This document shows positions 13,729 to 22,820 of a stretch of 64,000 nt of DNA, in pieces. The DNA lies in the IMG/VR virus record IMGVR_UViG_3300032297_000199, positions 1-64,000 of that record; one strand, written 5' to 3'. Position numbers and translations under genes: made by a program. The DNA is from a virus. Under the pieces are notes generated by a model. It had not been told where the DNA came from. It saw only the letters and a list, made by a program, of their open reading frames with translations, and made no database searches. Positions within the stretch are counted from its first letter, which is position 1; every line of letters begins with the position of its first letter.

Positions 13729-14133
13729 ATGGCTGTTACTGTACCTACGGGTTATACACTTACTTGGATTATCAGAAATGCGGAATTAATTCGTAGCATC
13801 ACCGTCGGTGGTGTGGAATTTACGGATGTAGTTTGCAACCTCACTTATAGATTGCGAGCTATGAATCAATATGGGCGCGGTATTGCTATAGACAGTCAAG
13901 TTGAAATACCTATTGATGCAGTTGATCCAGAAACATTCATCGAATTTACATCGATGACTCAAGAACAGGCAGCTACATGGTTAAAAACACAGCTAGGCGA
14001 AACTATTGTTGAACAGCTAGAAACTCGTGCTCTTGCACAGTTACAAAATCCAGATCATGTTTATCTACCGGAAAAAGGCATGCCTTGGTATCATCAAGAT
14101 CCCTACGATAGCATGCCCCGTCAATATCCGTAA
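13729..14133 (+). CDS. Small fibre-associated protein, paralogue family A (134 aa)
   Basis: One of four related proteins in the window (others at 53599, 53931 and 54586). Shared layout: N-terminal beta region (TLTWIIRNAELI...VVCNLTYRLRAM), then a P/DxxxFxxFxxMTQEQAATWLKTQLG helix pair. It resembles a domain found beside phage fibre genes (DUF7936-like, by eye). It directly precedes the collagen-like fibre gene, so a fibre chaperone, cap or minor virion role is likely. AGGAG precedes the start. Confidence 0.65.
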   Translation: MAVTVPTGYTLTWIIRNAELIRSITVGGVEFTDVVCNLTYRLRAMNQYGRGIAIDSQVEIPIDAVDPETFIEFTSMTQEQAATWLKTQLGETIVEQLETRALAQLQNPDHVYLPEKGMPWYHQDPYDSMPRQYP

Positions 14134-14145
14134 ACCCCTAACCGG

Positions 14146-14181
14146 GTAAACTCGCTAAATAAAGCAATAAAGTGAGTTTAC
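14146..14181 (+). promoter_or_regulatory. Inverted repeat enclosing the fibre-gene late promoter
   Basis: GTAAACTCGCT (14146-14156) pairs with AGTGAGTTTAC (14171-14181): eleven pairs with one G-U, loop of 14. The late motif CTAAATA (14155-14161) spans the left arm and loop. Read-through RNA would fold the hairpin five bases before the ATG; RNA started at the late promoter lacks the left arm. Confidence 0.6.
14156..14161 (+). promoter_or_regulatory. Late promoter motif for the collagen-like fibre gene
   Basis: GCTAAATA ends 24 bases before the ATG at 14186, at the arm/loop border of the inverted repeat 14146-14181. Confidence 0.65.
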
Positions 14182-14185
14182 TGGA

Positions 14186-17100
14186 ATGACTGTCAATACG
14201 AATACACTTACCGCCTACATTAACAACATTGATGCAGCCTTTCCCAGAAAGGGACAGGACAACCCTAGTTCGGGATTTAGGGATAACTTTACTGCGATTA
14301 AAAACTCGCTAGTTACTAGCGGAGAAATACTAGTAAATTTAGAAGCAAATAAGATTAACAAAGGTACAACAAGTACCAGTCGTGAATCAAATGCTAACGA
14401 TTACAGTAATAATTTAATTGGCGCTGAGATTAAAAATGTACAATTAAGCGATTGGACTCAACGAACTAAAGTACACGGTATTATCAGCGGTACTCAATAT
14501 CTTAAGTGGTCAGACGGACCTATACATACATTACAGCCCTGGAATACAGGTACAGTAACAGTTAGAATTGGTGGCACAACTAGCACTGATTTTATGCCGG
14601 CAGATCAATATGCTGCTATGCGTGTTTATATTACTGTGGCTAATACTGCTAGTTCGGTTACCTGGGGTGATTTTGCAGACATTACAAATGCCAGCAGATT
14701 AGTTAAATTTGCTAACGGTGTAATGAAATTTGATGCTACAGGAACATACGGAGTTGAAGTAGTTAGTCTAACAGGCGACAAATTTGAATTATTTGATCTA
14801 GGAGTAAGACAAGTAACTTCTTCTACTGGTGTAACATTACACCCGGTAGCTTCTTCTGGCGATTATAATGCGTTATCAAATAGGCCTGGTTTAGCTACAA
14901 CTGCAACTACTGGACTTGTTCAAATTGGCTACGGTCTAACAGCTACTAACGGCATTGCTAGTATTGACACTGCTACTATTGCACAAATTTCTAACATTGT
15001 CACTGCTACCTACAGCACCGCTGGTGTTGTTAAAATTGGCAGAGGATTGTTTATTTCCTCTACAGGATCTTTAGCAGTTAATGATGCAACTCTTGCTCCT
15101 GCTACTACAAATACATTAGGTAGAATTATTGTAGGCAGTGGCCTAGCTATTACTACTGGCGGAACTTTATCTATAGTCGGCGGAGTAGTTGGTGCTACTG
15201 GTTTAACTGGAGCAACAGGTCCTGCAGGGGCAACAGGAGTAACTGGTGCTACTGGAGAAGGTGCCACTGGAGTAACTGGTGCCACTGGACCACAGGGTGC
15301 AACTGGCGCAGGTAGTACAGGTGCTACTGGACCAACTGGTGCCAGTGGAGTACAAGGTGTTAGAGGATTCCAAGGAGCGTCAGGACCTAAAGGTGATACT
15401 GGTGCTACTGGTGCAAGCGGCCTAGAAGGATTGCCAGGTCCAACGGGTGCTACTGGTGACAAAGGTGACAAAGGAGCTACTGGATCAGGAGCAACAGGAT
15501 CAACAGGAGCAACTGGTATTCAAGGTGCTACTGGTTTACAAGGAGCAACCGGACCCCAAGGTATTGCTGGTGTATTTGCAGGTCAAGGCGGAACAGGTGC
15601 TACTGGTCTTATAGGAACTACAGGTGCAACAGGCTTACAAGGAGCCACAGGTGCAGGAGCCACAGGTGCTACAGGAAATATTGGTGCAACAGGTGCTGTA
15701 GGATCTACAGGATTAACAGGCTCTACTGGTAGTGGAGCAACAGGTGCTGATGGAGCCACTGGCGCTACTGGAGCAACAGGACCAGAAGGAGCAACAGGAC
15801 CAGAAGGAGCAACCGGCGCTGATGGAGCAACAGGTGCTACTGGAGCACAGGGTGCTACAGGTGAAACTGGTGTTCGAGGTTTTCAAGGTTATAATGGATC
15901 AACTGGTGCCACTGGTTTAGACGGAGCAACAGGTCCCGACGGGTCAACTGGTGCTACTGGAAATGTTGGCGCAACTGGCGCTCAAGGTGAAATTGGTGCT
16001 ACAGGTGCAACCGGCGCTACTGGACCACAGGGTGCTACAGGTAGCGGGGCAACAGGTGCCGATGGTGCAACTGGCGCAACCGGCGCAACTGGACCACAAG
16101 GTGCAACCGGCGCAGGCGCTACAGGTGCAACCGGAGAAGGTGCTACAGGTGCAACTGGACCACAGGGTGCAACTGGTAGTGGGTCAACTGGTGCAACAGG
16201 TATAGGTAGTACTGGTGCTACTGGACCACAAGGACAAGTTGGTACTACTGGTGCAACTGGTCCACAAGGACAAGTTGGATCAACGGGTGCGCTTGGTGCA
16301 ACTGGACCTGAAGGAGCTACAGGTGCAACTGGTGCAGGAAGTACAGGTGCTACAGGACCACAAGGTAATCAAGGTAATCCTGGTGCAACTGGTGCTACTG
16401 GATCAGGTTCAACTGGTGCCACTGGCGCAATTGGATCAACGGGTGCCACTGGCGCAACTGGTAATATTGGATCAACGGGTGCAACTGGCCCGGTAGGTGC
16501 TACTGGAGTAAGCAATGTACCAGGTGCAACTGGTCCTAGTGGTGCAACGGGTGCAACAGGATTTAGTATTCCTGGAAGTACAGGGGCAACTGGTGCCACA
16601 GGTGCCACTGGCGGTCCTGGAAGTACAGGAGCAACTGGGCAATCAGGTAATGTAGGCGCAAGTGGTGCAACTGGTGCTACAGGAAGCCCTGGAGAACCTG
16701 GTGCAACTGGTGCTGGATCTACTGGTGCTACAGGCGCAATCGGAGCAACTGGTGCCACAGGTGCCACTGGCCCAGCTGGTGCTACTGGTCCGTTTGGTCC
16801 GGCTGGAACTATAACAATTAATACTGTTACTGCAATTAGCTGGACTGGTACTGCTAGTGTTGTTAACATTGGATCTACTGGAAGTGCTATATTAAACTTC
16901 TTTATTCCATCAGGTGCACCAGGTGCTACTGGATCAGCAGGTCCTACAGGAGATACAGGTGCTAGTGGTGCAACAGGTGCATTTGGATCAACAGGTGCAA
17001 CTGGGCCACAAGGTAATCCAGGTGCTACAGGCGCTGCCGGACTAGACGGTCTAGCTGCTGCCCAAGGTGCAACTGGTGCTACAGGACCATTAGGAGCTAC

Positions 17101-18790
17101 TGGATTCCCAGGAACAACTGGTGCTACTGGACTTCAAGGCGATACAGGCGATACAGGCGCTACCGGCGCAATTGGATCAACTGGTGCTACAGGTGCAGGT
17201 GCTACTGGAGCCACTGGTCTAAAAGGTCTAGGCGGATTAGAATATCTAGTCAATAGCACCGTTTCCGGACCTACCGGTAACTTTGCAGACGGAACATTGA
17301 GATTTAACTCAGTAAGCACTAGTTCATTAAACACAATGTACATAATTGCCTCTGATGTTAATAATATTAACCAAGGCCCGTATATTACTTCTTGGGATGA
17401 TAGATCTCCTACTTACGGTACAATCACAGTCACTGGACAAACAACTGGTACAACCTTGTTGTTAAACATGGCTGACGCTATTACAGTTACTACCGGTGCA
17501 AGAACTGAGTACTCAATACCAGTAACATGGATTTCTGGTACAATACCTAGTACTGCAACTCAAGTTGCGATTACATTTACTAGAGATGGTCAATACGGTG
17601 CTACTGGTGCATCAGGTGCTACTGGACTTGGTTTTAGAATGGATAGTGTGACCACAGTGTCATTAACAACTGGTACTAAGACATTTACCGTTAACCAACT
17701 TGGTGCTTATGCCGCAAATATGCGTGTCAGAGCAAGTGTTAACAACGGAGTAAATCCTGACTTCATGGAAGGTCGTGTTACTACAGTTAACACCACAACT
17801 CCGTCACTTACAATGAGTGTTGATTTTACTACTGGTACTACCGGTGCTAGCTACAGTAATTGGGCATTTAGTCCTACTGGAGAAATTGGTGCCACCGGAT
17901 TCCAAGGTATTCAAGGTAATGCAGGCGCAACAGGTCTTGGATACTTGATTAACAGTACTTCAGCAGTAGCAATGGCAACAACTGGTACTAAAACATTTGT
18001 GGTTGATCAGTTAGGTGCTTACATCCCTAATATGCGTGTCAGAGCAGGTGTTAACAACGGAGTAAATTCCGACTTCATGGAAGGTCGTGTTACTACAGTT
18101 AACACCACAACTCCGTCACTTACAATGAGTGTTGATACCGCTACAGGCTCGATCGGAGTTACTTACAGTGTTTGGTCTTTTAGCGCAGCAGGAGAAATAG
18201 GTGCACCTGGACTTATGGGAGCAACTGGTGCAGTAGGAGCAACTGGAGTAGGTTATGATGGTGTAACTTCTAATAGTACAGTTTACCTTGATGTTACTCA
18301 AGACGCTAGGTTTACAGTTAACCAACAGGGTGCATTCAAGAATGGATCGCAAGTAAGGGCAGTTGCACTTGATTCACTCAGTACAGGGTCGTTCATTGAG
18401 GGATATTTGATTCCGACCGGAACTAACTGGACAATTATTCCTAATAATGTATTCCCTGCAAATAGTCCTACCCTAAATTACAGTAATTGGCATTTTACTA
18501 TTGGTGGAACATTTACTACCTCAACAGTATTTCCTATTAGAAGTTTTAGCACATCAATGTCTACAAGTACATCAACTGGTGCTATCCAATTAACTGGCGG
18601 TATTGGTATGGGTGGTAGTTTGTTTGTCGGACAATGGGTTGTTCCTCAGAATGTTAGTTCTGCAACCATTAAAAACTATATTGGTACTCCAACAGGTGCC
18701 ACGGTATTCTTAACAGGTGCCGGATATAACAAACCTGCATATTGGGATGGTACTAAATGGTACACTATGAACGGTAACGCTCTATATTAA
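14186..18790 (+). CDS. Collagen-like tail fibre protein (1,534 aa)
   Basis: N-terminal residues 1-210 are a non-repetitive attachment-type domain ([20 protein letters not shown]). Residues about 333-875 and 908-1017 are Gly-X-Y triplets dominated by GAT and GPQ, a collagen-like triple-helical stalk, with a short non-collagen break. From about residue 1150 there are three related beta domains (LGAY...[21 protein letters not shown]) separated by short collagen linkers; the first two share a 108-base repeat. The end ([20 protein letters not shown]) is a small tip. No S74 chaperone domain is present, unlike the fibre at 55011. Likely a host-recognition fibre. Confidence 0.88.
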   Translation: MTVNTNTLTAYINNIDAAFPRKGQDNPSSGFRDNFTAIKNSLVTSGEILVNLEANKINKGTTSTSRESNANDYSNNLIGAEIKNVQLSDWTQRTKVHGIISGTQYLKWSDGPIHTLQPWNTGTVTVRIGGTTSTDFMPADQYAAMRVYITVANTASSVTWGDFADITNASRLVKFANGVMKFDATGTYGVEVVSLTGDKFELFDLGVRQVTSSTGVTLHPVASSGDYNALSNRPGLATTATTGLVQIGYGLTATNGIASIDTATIAQISNIVTATYSTAGVVKIGRGLFISSTGSLAVNDATLAPATTNTLGRIIVGSGLAITTGGTLSIVGGVVGATGLTGATGPAGATGVTGATGEGATGVTGATGPQGATGAGSTGATGPTGASGVQGVRGFQGASGPKGDTGATGASGLEGLPGPTGATGDKGDKGATGSGATGSTGATGIQGATGLQGATGPQGIAGVFAGQGGTGATGLIGTTGATGLQGATGAGATGATGNIGATGAVGSTGLTGSTGSGATGADGATGATGATGPEGATGPEGATGADGATGATGAQGATGETGVRGFQGYNGSTGATGLDGATGPDGSTGATGNVGATGAQGEIGATGATGATGPQGATGSGATGADGATGATGATGPQGATGAGATGATGEGATGATGPQGATGSGSTGATGIGSTGATGPQGQVGTTGATGPQGQVGSTGALGATGPEGATGATGAGSTGATGPQGNQGNPGATGATGSGSTGATGAIGSTGATGATGNIGSTGATGPVGATGVSNVPGATGPSGATGATGFSIPGSTGATGATGATGGPGSTGATGQSGNVGASGATGATGSPGEPGATGAGSTGATGAIGATGATGATGPAGATGPFGPAGTITINTVTAISWTGTASVVNIGSTGSAILNFFIPSGAPGATGSAGPTGDTGASGATGAFGSTGATGPQGNPGATGAAGLDGLAAAQGATGATGPLGATGFPGTTGATGLQGDTGDTGATGAIGSTGATGAGATGATGLKGLGGLEYLVNSTVSGPTGNFADGTLRFNSVSTSSLNTMYIIASDVNNINQGPYITSWDDRSPTYGTITVTGQTTGTTLLLNMADAITVTTGARTEYSIPVTWISGTIPSTATQVAITFTRDGQYGATGASGATGLGFRMDSVTTVSLTTGTKTFTVNQLGAYAANMRVRASVNNGVNPDFMEGRVTTVNTTTPSLTMSVDFTTGTTGASYSNWAFSPTGEIGATGFQGIQGNAGATGLGYLINSTSAVAMATTGTKTFVVDQLGAYIPNMRVRAGVNNGVNSDFMEGRVTTVNTTTPSLTMSVDTATGSIGVTYSVWSFSAAGEIGAPGLMGATGAVGATGVGYDGVTSNSTVYLDVTQDARFTVNQQGAFKNGSQVRAVALDSLSTGSFIEGYLIPTGTNWTIIPNNVFPANSPTLNYSNWHFTIGGTFTTSTVFPIRSFSTSMSTSTSTGAIQLTGGIGMGGSLFVGQWVVPQNVSSATIKNYIGTPTGATVFLTGAGYNKPAYWDGTKWYTMNGNALY
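15181..16810 (+). repeat. Collagen-type Gly-Ala-Thr codon repeat tract
   Basis: About 540 codons of GGT/GGA-GCN-ACN triplets encode the stalk. Degenerate third positions vary among copies, so the tract is repetitive at protein level but not a simple satellite. A second, shorter tract covers about 16905-17235. Confidence 0.8.
17717..17824 (+). repeat. 108-base direct repeat, copy 1
   Basis: Near-identical to 18029-18136, differing at only a few bases (for example AGCAAGTG versus AGCAGGTG). It encodes the MRVRA...[11 protein letters not shown]...SLTMSVD core of a fibre domain. Confidence 0.8.
18029..18136 (+). repeat. 108-base direct repeat, copy 2
   Basis: Second copy of the fibre-domain core, 312 bases after copy 1. 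High DNA identity over the core, with divergent flanks, suggests recent duplication or gene conversion between fibre modules. Confidence 0.8.
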
Positions 18791-18805
18791 CGCCTAGGTT
18801 GCATT

Positions 18806-18842
18806 GTGTACCGTAAATATGTTAAACTATTTTACGGTACAC
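18806..18842 (+). promoter_or_regulatory. Perfect 12-bp inverted repeat enclosing a late promoter
   Basis: GTGTACCGTAAA (18806-18817) and TTTACGGTACAC (18831-18842) are exact reverse complements around a 13-base loop. The late motif CGTAAATA covers the end of the left arm and the loop. It lies between the fibre stop and the methyltransferase ATG at 18847. Confidence 0.7.
18814..18819 (+). promoter_or_regulatory. Late promoter motif for the methyltransferase/glycosyltransferase operon
   Basis: CGTAAATA ends 27 bases before ATG 18847. The expected start site is in the hairpin loop, so late mRNA would carry only the right arm. Confidence 0.65.
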
Positions 18843-18846
18843 AAAT

Positions 18847-19524
18847 ATGGCAACAATCACAAAAGAAAAATATCAAGAACACGAGTTAATTCCAAACATT
18901 GAATATTGTTTAGAACAAGCTCTTTTAGACAATTCTGAAATTCCAGAATACAGTCTACAGATTCCTGGAATGAGCGGAATCAAGTATAGACACTTTATTA
19001 ATAATCTACTTCGCAGTTTAGAAAATCCAAAGTACTTAGAAATTGGTACATGGAAAGGATCTACTCTATGTGCTGCCATTGGCGGAATCGAAGGCGTAAC
19101 AGCCTTAGCAGTTGATAACTACGGTTATGGTGGCGCAACAGAAGATGAAGTAAATGATAATGTTAATCAAGTAAAAAGCAACTCATCAAACATTACAATC
19201 TTAAATCAAGACTTTGTAGATTTTGATTTTGCAGCTCACGGTAAATTCGATGTATATCTTTATGACGGAGGTCATACACAAGAAGAACATTATGATGCTA
19301 TTGTTAGAGCAGTCCCTGCATTAGAAGATATTTCCATTATTATTATTGATGATTGGAATAATCACGATAACACTGTGTCGCATATTAAAACAGGAACTTA
19401 CGACGGTTTTAAAGATGCAGGCTTAGAAATTCTTTATAAGTTTGAAGTTGAGACCGGAGTTAACCCTCCATTCCCAAGCGAGTGGCACAACGGCTACGGC
19501 GTATTTTTAGTTAAGAAATCATAA
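18847..19524 (+). CDS. Class I SAM-dependent methyltransferase, Methyltransf_24-like (225 aa)
   Basis: The SAM-binding loop KYLEIGTWKGSTLCAAIGG sits at about residues 57-75, with AVDNYGYGG as strand 2, and YLYDGGHTQEEHYDAI then IIIIDDWN as strands 4-5. The DGGHTxExxxxD pattern is typical of Methyltransf_24 enzymes, which act on sugars or small molecules. The final A of its stop codon is the first base of the next ATG, so it heads a three-gene glycan-modification operon. Confidence 0.8.
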   Translation: MATITKEKYQEHELIPNIEYCLEQALLDNSEIPEYSLQIPGMSGIKYRHFINNLLRSLENPKYLEIGTWKGSTLCAAIGGIEGVTALAVDNYGYGGATEDEVNDNVNQVKSNSSNITILNQDFVDFDFAAHGKFDVYLYDGGHTQEEHYDAIVRAVPALEDISIIIIDDWNNHDNTVSHIKTGTYDGFKDAGLEILYKFEVETGVNPPFPSEWHNGYGVFLVKKS

Positions 19525-20294
19525 TGACAACTTTTTCACATTCAGGCACCTATGGTGATCTAATTTACTCATTGAGTATTACAAAACATCTCGGAGGTGG
19601 GGATTTTTATCTTCGTCTAAACAACATGGACGAAATGGCTCGACGCACTTTTGGTCCACAAGCAACAGCTGGAGATCATGCTGGCGAGATGACAGAAGCT
19701 CAATTCCACGGACTAACAGAATTTATGAAAAGCCAACCGTACATTAACAGTTGGAACATTTATAATGGTGAACACATTGACTATGCGCTAGAAGATAGCG
19801 GCAAAGAAATTGTTAAGCAACAAGGAAATTATACATTTGCTTATGCTCGGTCTGTCGGAGTCGATCCGGCTCAGTACTACAAGGAATTTATGTTAGAACC
19901 TTGGCTAACTGTAAAGAATCCTATTAAGGTACCCGGAAAACCTATTGTAGTTAATCGAGTCAATAGACACTTGTACGGGTGCGATCCTACTGCTAAGAAC
20001 TGGCAAAATTTCTTTAATCGTGGGCTTGCAGAGTACGGAGTGTATGTAGGTAAACCTGAAGAACACGCATGGTTTGAAGACTTCTTTAAAGTTAAGATTC
20101 AACATTACAGAACATATGACATTTTAGAATGTGCTCGTGTTATTGCAGGTGCTGAACAATTTGTCGGAAGTCAAAGTATGTGTCTAAGTCTAGCAATTGG
20201 TCTAGGTAAAACATATTTTTGTGAGTGCCGAAAAGACTTGCCCTTACAAAACAATGAATGTTATTTTGTGAGGCCAAATGGACACTACATGTAA
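19524..20294 (+). CDS. GT-B-like glycosyltransferase-related protein, copy 1 (256 aa)
   Basis: Opens TFSHSGTYGDLIYSLSITKH followed by LGGGDFYLRLNN, resembling the G(S/T)xGDxxxxLP loop of heptosyltransferase-type GT-B enzymes. The C-terminal half has VYVGKPEEHAWFED and GAEQFVGSQSMCLSLAIGLG, like the donor-binding region (vGxSGxxhxAaaxG) of that group. Shorter than bacterial heptosyltransferases (about 320-350 residues). It may glycosylate virion proteins or act on host surface sugars. Tandem paralogue follows. Confidence 0.65.
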   Translation: MTTFSHSGTYGDLIYSLSITKHLGGGDFYLRLNNMDEMARRTFGPQATAGDHAGEMTEAQFHGLTEFMKSQPYINSWNIYNGEHIDYALEDSGKEIVKQQGNYTFAYARSVGVDPAQYYKEFMLEPWLTVKNPIKVPGKPIVVNRVNRHLYGCDPTAKNWQNFFNRGLAEYGVYVGKPEEHAWFEDFFKVKIQHYRTYDILECARVIAGAEQFVGSQSMCLSLAIGLGKTYFCECRKDLPLQNNECYFVRPNGHYM

Positions 20295-21072
20295 ATCTTT
20301 TAGCCATAGCGGTACGCTTGGCGATGTATTAACTAGTCTGTGTATTGTAAAGATCCTCGGTGGCGGGGATTTTTACTTGAAGCTAAACAATATGGACAAA
20401 ATGATTCAAGAAAAGTTAGGCTGGCCTAATGCTGGTGTTCATAGCGGTCGTATGACTCAGAAAGACTTTGATATGTTAGAGCCTCTAATGAAAAGTCAAA
20501 GTTTCATCAAGAGCTTCCAAGTATGGAACGGCGAACAAGTTACAAACGAGTTTGAAGAAGTATGTAGACATCACCAAGCAAGCGGTTGGTGGCCTAGGAA
20601 TTTTAGTAATCAATATGCATCTAGTCAAGACATAAATCCAGAAGAAAATTTTGAACAGCTACAGCAACAACCTTGGTTAGAGTGCAAAGATCCTATTAAG
20701 ATTCCAGGTAGGCCAGTTGTTATTAGTCGTAATGAAAAATATCTAGACGGTGCTCCAGTGTATAATCCAATCTGGAAAGAGTGGATTGATTACGGATTAG
20801 CTGATAGATGTGTATTTGTTGGACATCCTAGCGAACACGCATGGTTTGAAGATCTATACAAATGTGAAGTTGATTATTATCCCACTGAAGATATGTTACA
20901 CCTAAGTCGAGTGTTAGCAGGATGTGAATTGTTTATAGGCAATCAAAGCATGCCGGGAACAATGGCTTCGATTGCCTTAGGTAAGACAAGTAGGATTGAG
21001 TTAAGGAAGAATGAAACCCAAACTAATAATGAGTTCTTCTATCCTTATCGTCTTAATGTTAGCTATTTTTAA
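20278..21072 (+). CDS. GT-B-like glycosyltransferase-related protein, copy 2 (264 aa)
   Basis: Paralogue of the preceding gene: shared FSHSGTLGD, KILGGGDFYLKLNNMDKM, MKSQSFI, a WNGE motif, FVGHPSEHAWFEDLYKCEVD and GCELFIGNQSMPGTMASIALG. It overlaps the upstream gene by 17 bases. Tandem duplication followed by strong divergence suggests two acceptors or two subunits. Its end overlaps the convergent nucleotidase gene by 14 bases. Confidence 0.65.
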   Translation: MDTTCKSFSHSGTLGDVLTSLCIVKILGGGDFYLKLNNMDKMIQEKLGWPNAGVHSGRMTQKDFDMLEPLMKSQSFIKSFQVWNGEQVTNEFEEVCRHHQASGWWPRNFSNQYASSQDINPEENFEQLQQQPWLECKDPIKIPGRPVVISRNEKYLDGAPVYNPIWKEWIDYGLADRCVFVGHPSEHAWFEDLYKCEVDYYPTEDMLHLSRVLAGCELFIGNQSMPGTMASIALGKTSRIELRKNETQTNNEFFYPYRLNVSYF

Positions 21073-21571
21073 GTGACTCTAAAATAGCAATTACTTCGTC
21101 GAGAGCAGGTTGAGGATTTTTATATACAACACGAATAGAATGACCGCCTGCGTCTTTCCATTGCTGACAATTATCTAATCTATCGTCTACTAATATATCG
21201 CCTGCTGTACAGTGACTTTGTTTATCAGTGCTATATGGTCCAAACATTACAGGAATATCTGGATATCTATTTTGCACCCATAGCATCTTGTCATAGAATG
21301 CCCATGGAAAGTCATTTCCCTTAGGAATCGCAGTTAAAAACTTTAGTTGCCATCCATGATTATCTCTAAATTTTCTTGCATTGCCTACTAGTGAATCTGC
21401 CCAAGGTGTTTTCGGTAAGTCTTTAAACCAGCGTTTATTTTCTCGAATTTTAACCCAGTCGTCAAATGCCCAACGATGTGAATCTGGATCCTTCTCGAAA
21501 CCAATAAACTCTTTTGCGGCCTGGTCGAAGTCTGCGACTACGCCATCCATATCTAAATAAAATGTTTTCAT
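21059..21571 (-). CDS. 5'(3')-deoxyribonucleotidase-like HAD phosphatase (170 aa)
   Basis: Starts MKTFYLDMDGVVADFDQAAK: HAD motif I with D7 and D9. KFLTAIP is motif II, and DILVDDRLDNCQQWKDAGG is motif IV. The size and HRWAFDDWVK/KTPWADSLV segments fit the 5'-nucleotidase type common in T4-like phages, which dephosphorylates deoxynucleotides during pool remodelling. I chose the ATG at 21571 because the motif begins there; the frame is open upstream. Confidence 0.8.
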   Translation of the reverse strand: MKTFYLDMDGVVADFDQAAKEFIGFEKDPDSHRWAFDDWVKIRENKRWFKDLPKTPWADSLVGNARKFRDNHGWQLKFLTAIPKGNDFPWAFYDKMLWVQNRYPDIPVMFGPYSTDKQSHCTAGDILVDDRLDNCQQWKDAGGHSIRVVYKNPQPALDEVIAILESLKNS

Positions 21572-21602
21572 AATGATATTATACATTCTTTTTTGAAAAA
21601 GA

Positions 21603-21626
21603 AAAAGTGGGACTATGCCCACTTTT
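21603..21626 (-). terminator. Intrinsic terminator, minus strand
   Basis: AAAAGTGGG (21603-21611) and CCCACTTTT (21618-21626) form a nine-pair stem around a six-base loop. Read on the minus strand it is followed by TTCTTTTTC. It sits exactly at the stop of the 21613 frame, supporting expression of that frame. Confidence 0.75.
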
Positions 21627-21798
21627 CTCTGTACTTTGCTAATGCAAGCTGCCTTGCAAGAAACAATCTCCAACGAATATGTTCTGGTAATTCTTCATCG
21701 TCATTGACAATTTTGATATCCCGAACTAATTCTGGACGGCGATAAGCAACATGCAGATCTAATTCACCTGCAATATCGTCATCGCTGTCATCGAGATC
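21613..21798 (-). CDS. Start-less acidic open frame, possibly reached by +1 frameshift (61 aa visible)
   Basis: Just after the stop of the 21797 gene, in the +1 frame, is a convincing protein tail: DLDDSDDDIAGELDLHVAYR, then DEELPEHIRWRLFLARQLAL and AKYREKWA, ending at a terminator. No ATG, GTG or TTG lies in this frame near the border. In-frame ATGs at 22008 and 21954 would translate the other gene out of frame. It needs a frameshift from the upstream gene, an unusual start (CTG or ATT), or an undetected indel. Confidence 0.5.
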   Translation of the reverse strand, partial: DLDDSDDDIAGELDLHVAYRRPELVRDIKIVNDDEELPEHIRWRLFLARQLALAKYREKWA

Positions 21799-22042
21799 AC
21801 TTCTTAGCTGGAGTTGGCTCAGCAGCCTTTTTGTCGTCCTTTTTAGCAGGAGCGGCTTTTGCGTCACTGCTTTTAGTGTCGGCTTTTGCAGCCGGTGCGC
21901 TGGGTGCAGGAGTACTAGCGGCAGGTGCTGGTGCTGTAACAGCAGGTTTGGCATCGGCCTTCTTTTCTTCTTTCTTAGCAGGTTCTGCGGCGAAAGCTGT
22001 AGCGGCAAACATAGTTGCGATTAAAGTTGCAATCAATTTCAT
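21797..22042 (-). CDS. Exported Ala/Lys/Pro-rich protein (81 aa)
   Basis: Residues 1-18 (MKLIATLIATMFAATAFA) are a classic Sec signal peptide with AFA-A cleavage. The mature part is a low-complexity Ala/Lys/Pro chain (AEPAKKEEKKADAK...), probably disordered and periplasmic. AAAAGGAAAC precedes the start. The +1 frame continues directly after its stop (see 21613). Function unknown. Confidence 0.7.
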   Translation of the reverse strand: MKLIATLIATMFAATAFAAEPAKKEEKKADAKPAVTAPAPAASTPAPSAPAAKADTKSSDAKAAPAKKDDKKAAEPTPAKK

Positions 22043-22122
22043 GATAAAGTTTCCTTTTGGTTAATGTAAGAAGAATTATTCCCCTACATATATATAACGC
22101 GATAGCCCGGAAACTAGTTGAC

Positions 22123-22809
22123 TTAGATACTTAATTTTTTATCAAAAAGATCGCCAATTGTGTCCATTAAATCTCCGAGCTTGCCGGAGTTTCTAAGACT
22201 CTTATATGTCAAATTTTGAATACTAAATTCCCCACCGGATGCTAGTCCTACTTTACGATAGTCGGCTAACATTTCTCTTACTTTTCTACAAACTTCTAAG
22301 TTACGGCTTTTAATAGCGTGATTGATAACTTCATCCCACTTTTTAACTTCTGCTTGTACAGCACTTTTATTATAACCAGTATTATCGGATTTTGGAGGCT
22401 TTGTCCATTTTCTACTTAGGATAGAGTATGCAGAACTAACAGCGGGTTCTGCTAAATCTTCTACATAGAGTTCAACTGGTATTCCGTGTACTTTAATGTC
22501 TCGCTGTTCTTTCCAATACTTTCTTTTAGTATCGAACAATTCGCTTACAGTCATTTCACATTCGACTTCACTGTAATCTACAATTAGATGTAGATCTAAA
22601 TCAGAATATGGAGAATAGTTATAGTTTGCCTGACTTCCAGAAATTATTAAGTCTTTAACATCAACAGGAACTTCTAAAAAATCGTAAAACTCCCTGGCAA
22701 TATTCAATAATGCAACTGTAACATCAGGCCGTAGATCTTTGCCAGCCCACAGTTTAGGATTAAGATCTTGGTGTATTTCTACAGGAGGAACGAATTCAAA
22801 AATATTCAT
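22123..22809 (-). CDS. Nucleotidyltransferase-fold protein (228 aa)
   Basis: Residues 58-74 GSQANYNYSPYSDLDLH match the pol-beta-type nucleotidyltransferase signature GSxxxG...SDxDxx, with D70 and D72 as metal ligands; the second Gly of the usual GS-x-xxG is absent. VPVELYVED at about 108-116 may carry the third acidic residue. T4-like aquatic phages often carry such a protein; the target is unknown. A late motif lies five bases upstream of the start. Confidence 0.75.
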   Translation of the reverse strand: MNIFEFVPPVEIHQDLNPKLWAGKDLRPDVTVALLNIAREFYDFLEVPVDVKDLIISGSQANYNYSPYSDLDLHLIVDYSEVECEMTVSELFDTKRKYWKEQRDIKVHGIPVELYVEDLAEPAVSSAYSILSRKWTKPPKSDNTGYNKSAVQAEVKKWDEVINHAIKSRNLEVCRKVREMLADYRKVGLASGGEFSIQNLTYKSLRNSGKLGDLMDTIGDLFDKKLSI

Positions 22810-22814
22810 ATCTA

Positions 22815-22820
22815 TATTTA
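22815..22820 (-). promoter_or_regulatory. Late promoter motif for the nucleotidyltransferase gene
   Basis: AATAAATA on the minus strand, with five bases (TAGAT) between the motif and ATG. Predicts a leaderless mRNA. Confidence 0.65.

Noticed and set aside
15181-16810. CRISPR-like look of short repeats
   Set aside because: The units are nine-base codon triplets with degenerate third positions and no spacer pattern; they encode a collagen stalk.
15010-16869. Long Pro/Val/Ala open frames opposite and beside the collagen tract
   Set aside because: They are by-products of Gly-X-Y codon repeats, which leave other frames open. The fibre frame is continuous over 1,534 codons and has a proper start and promoter.
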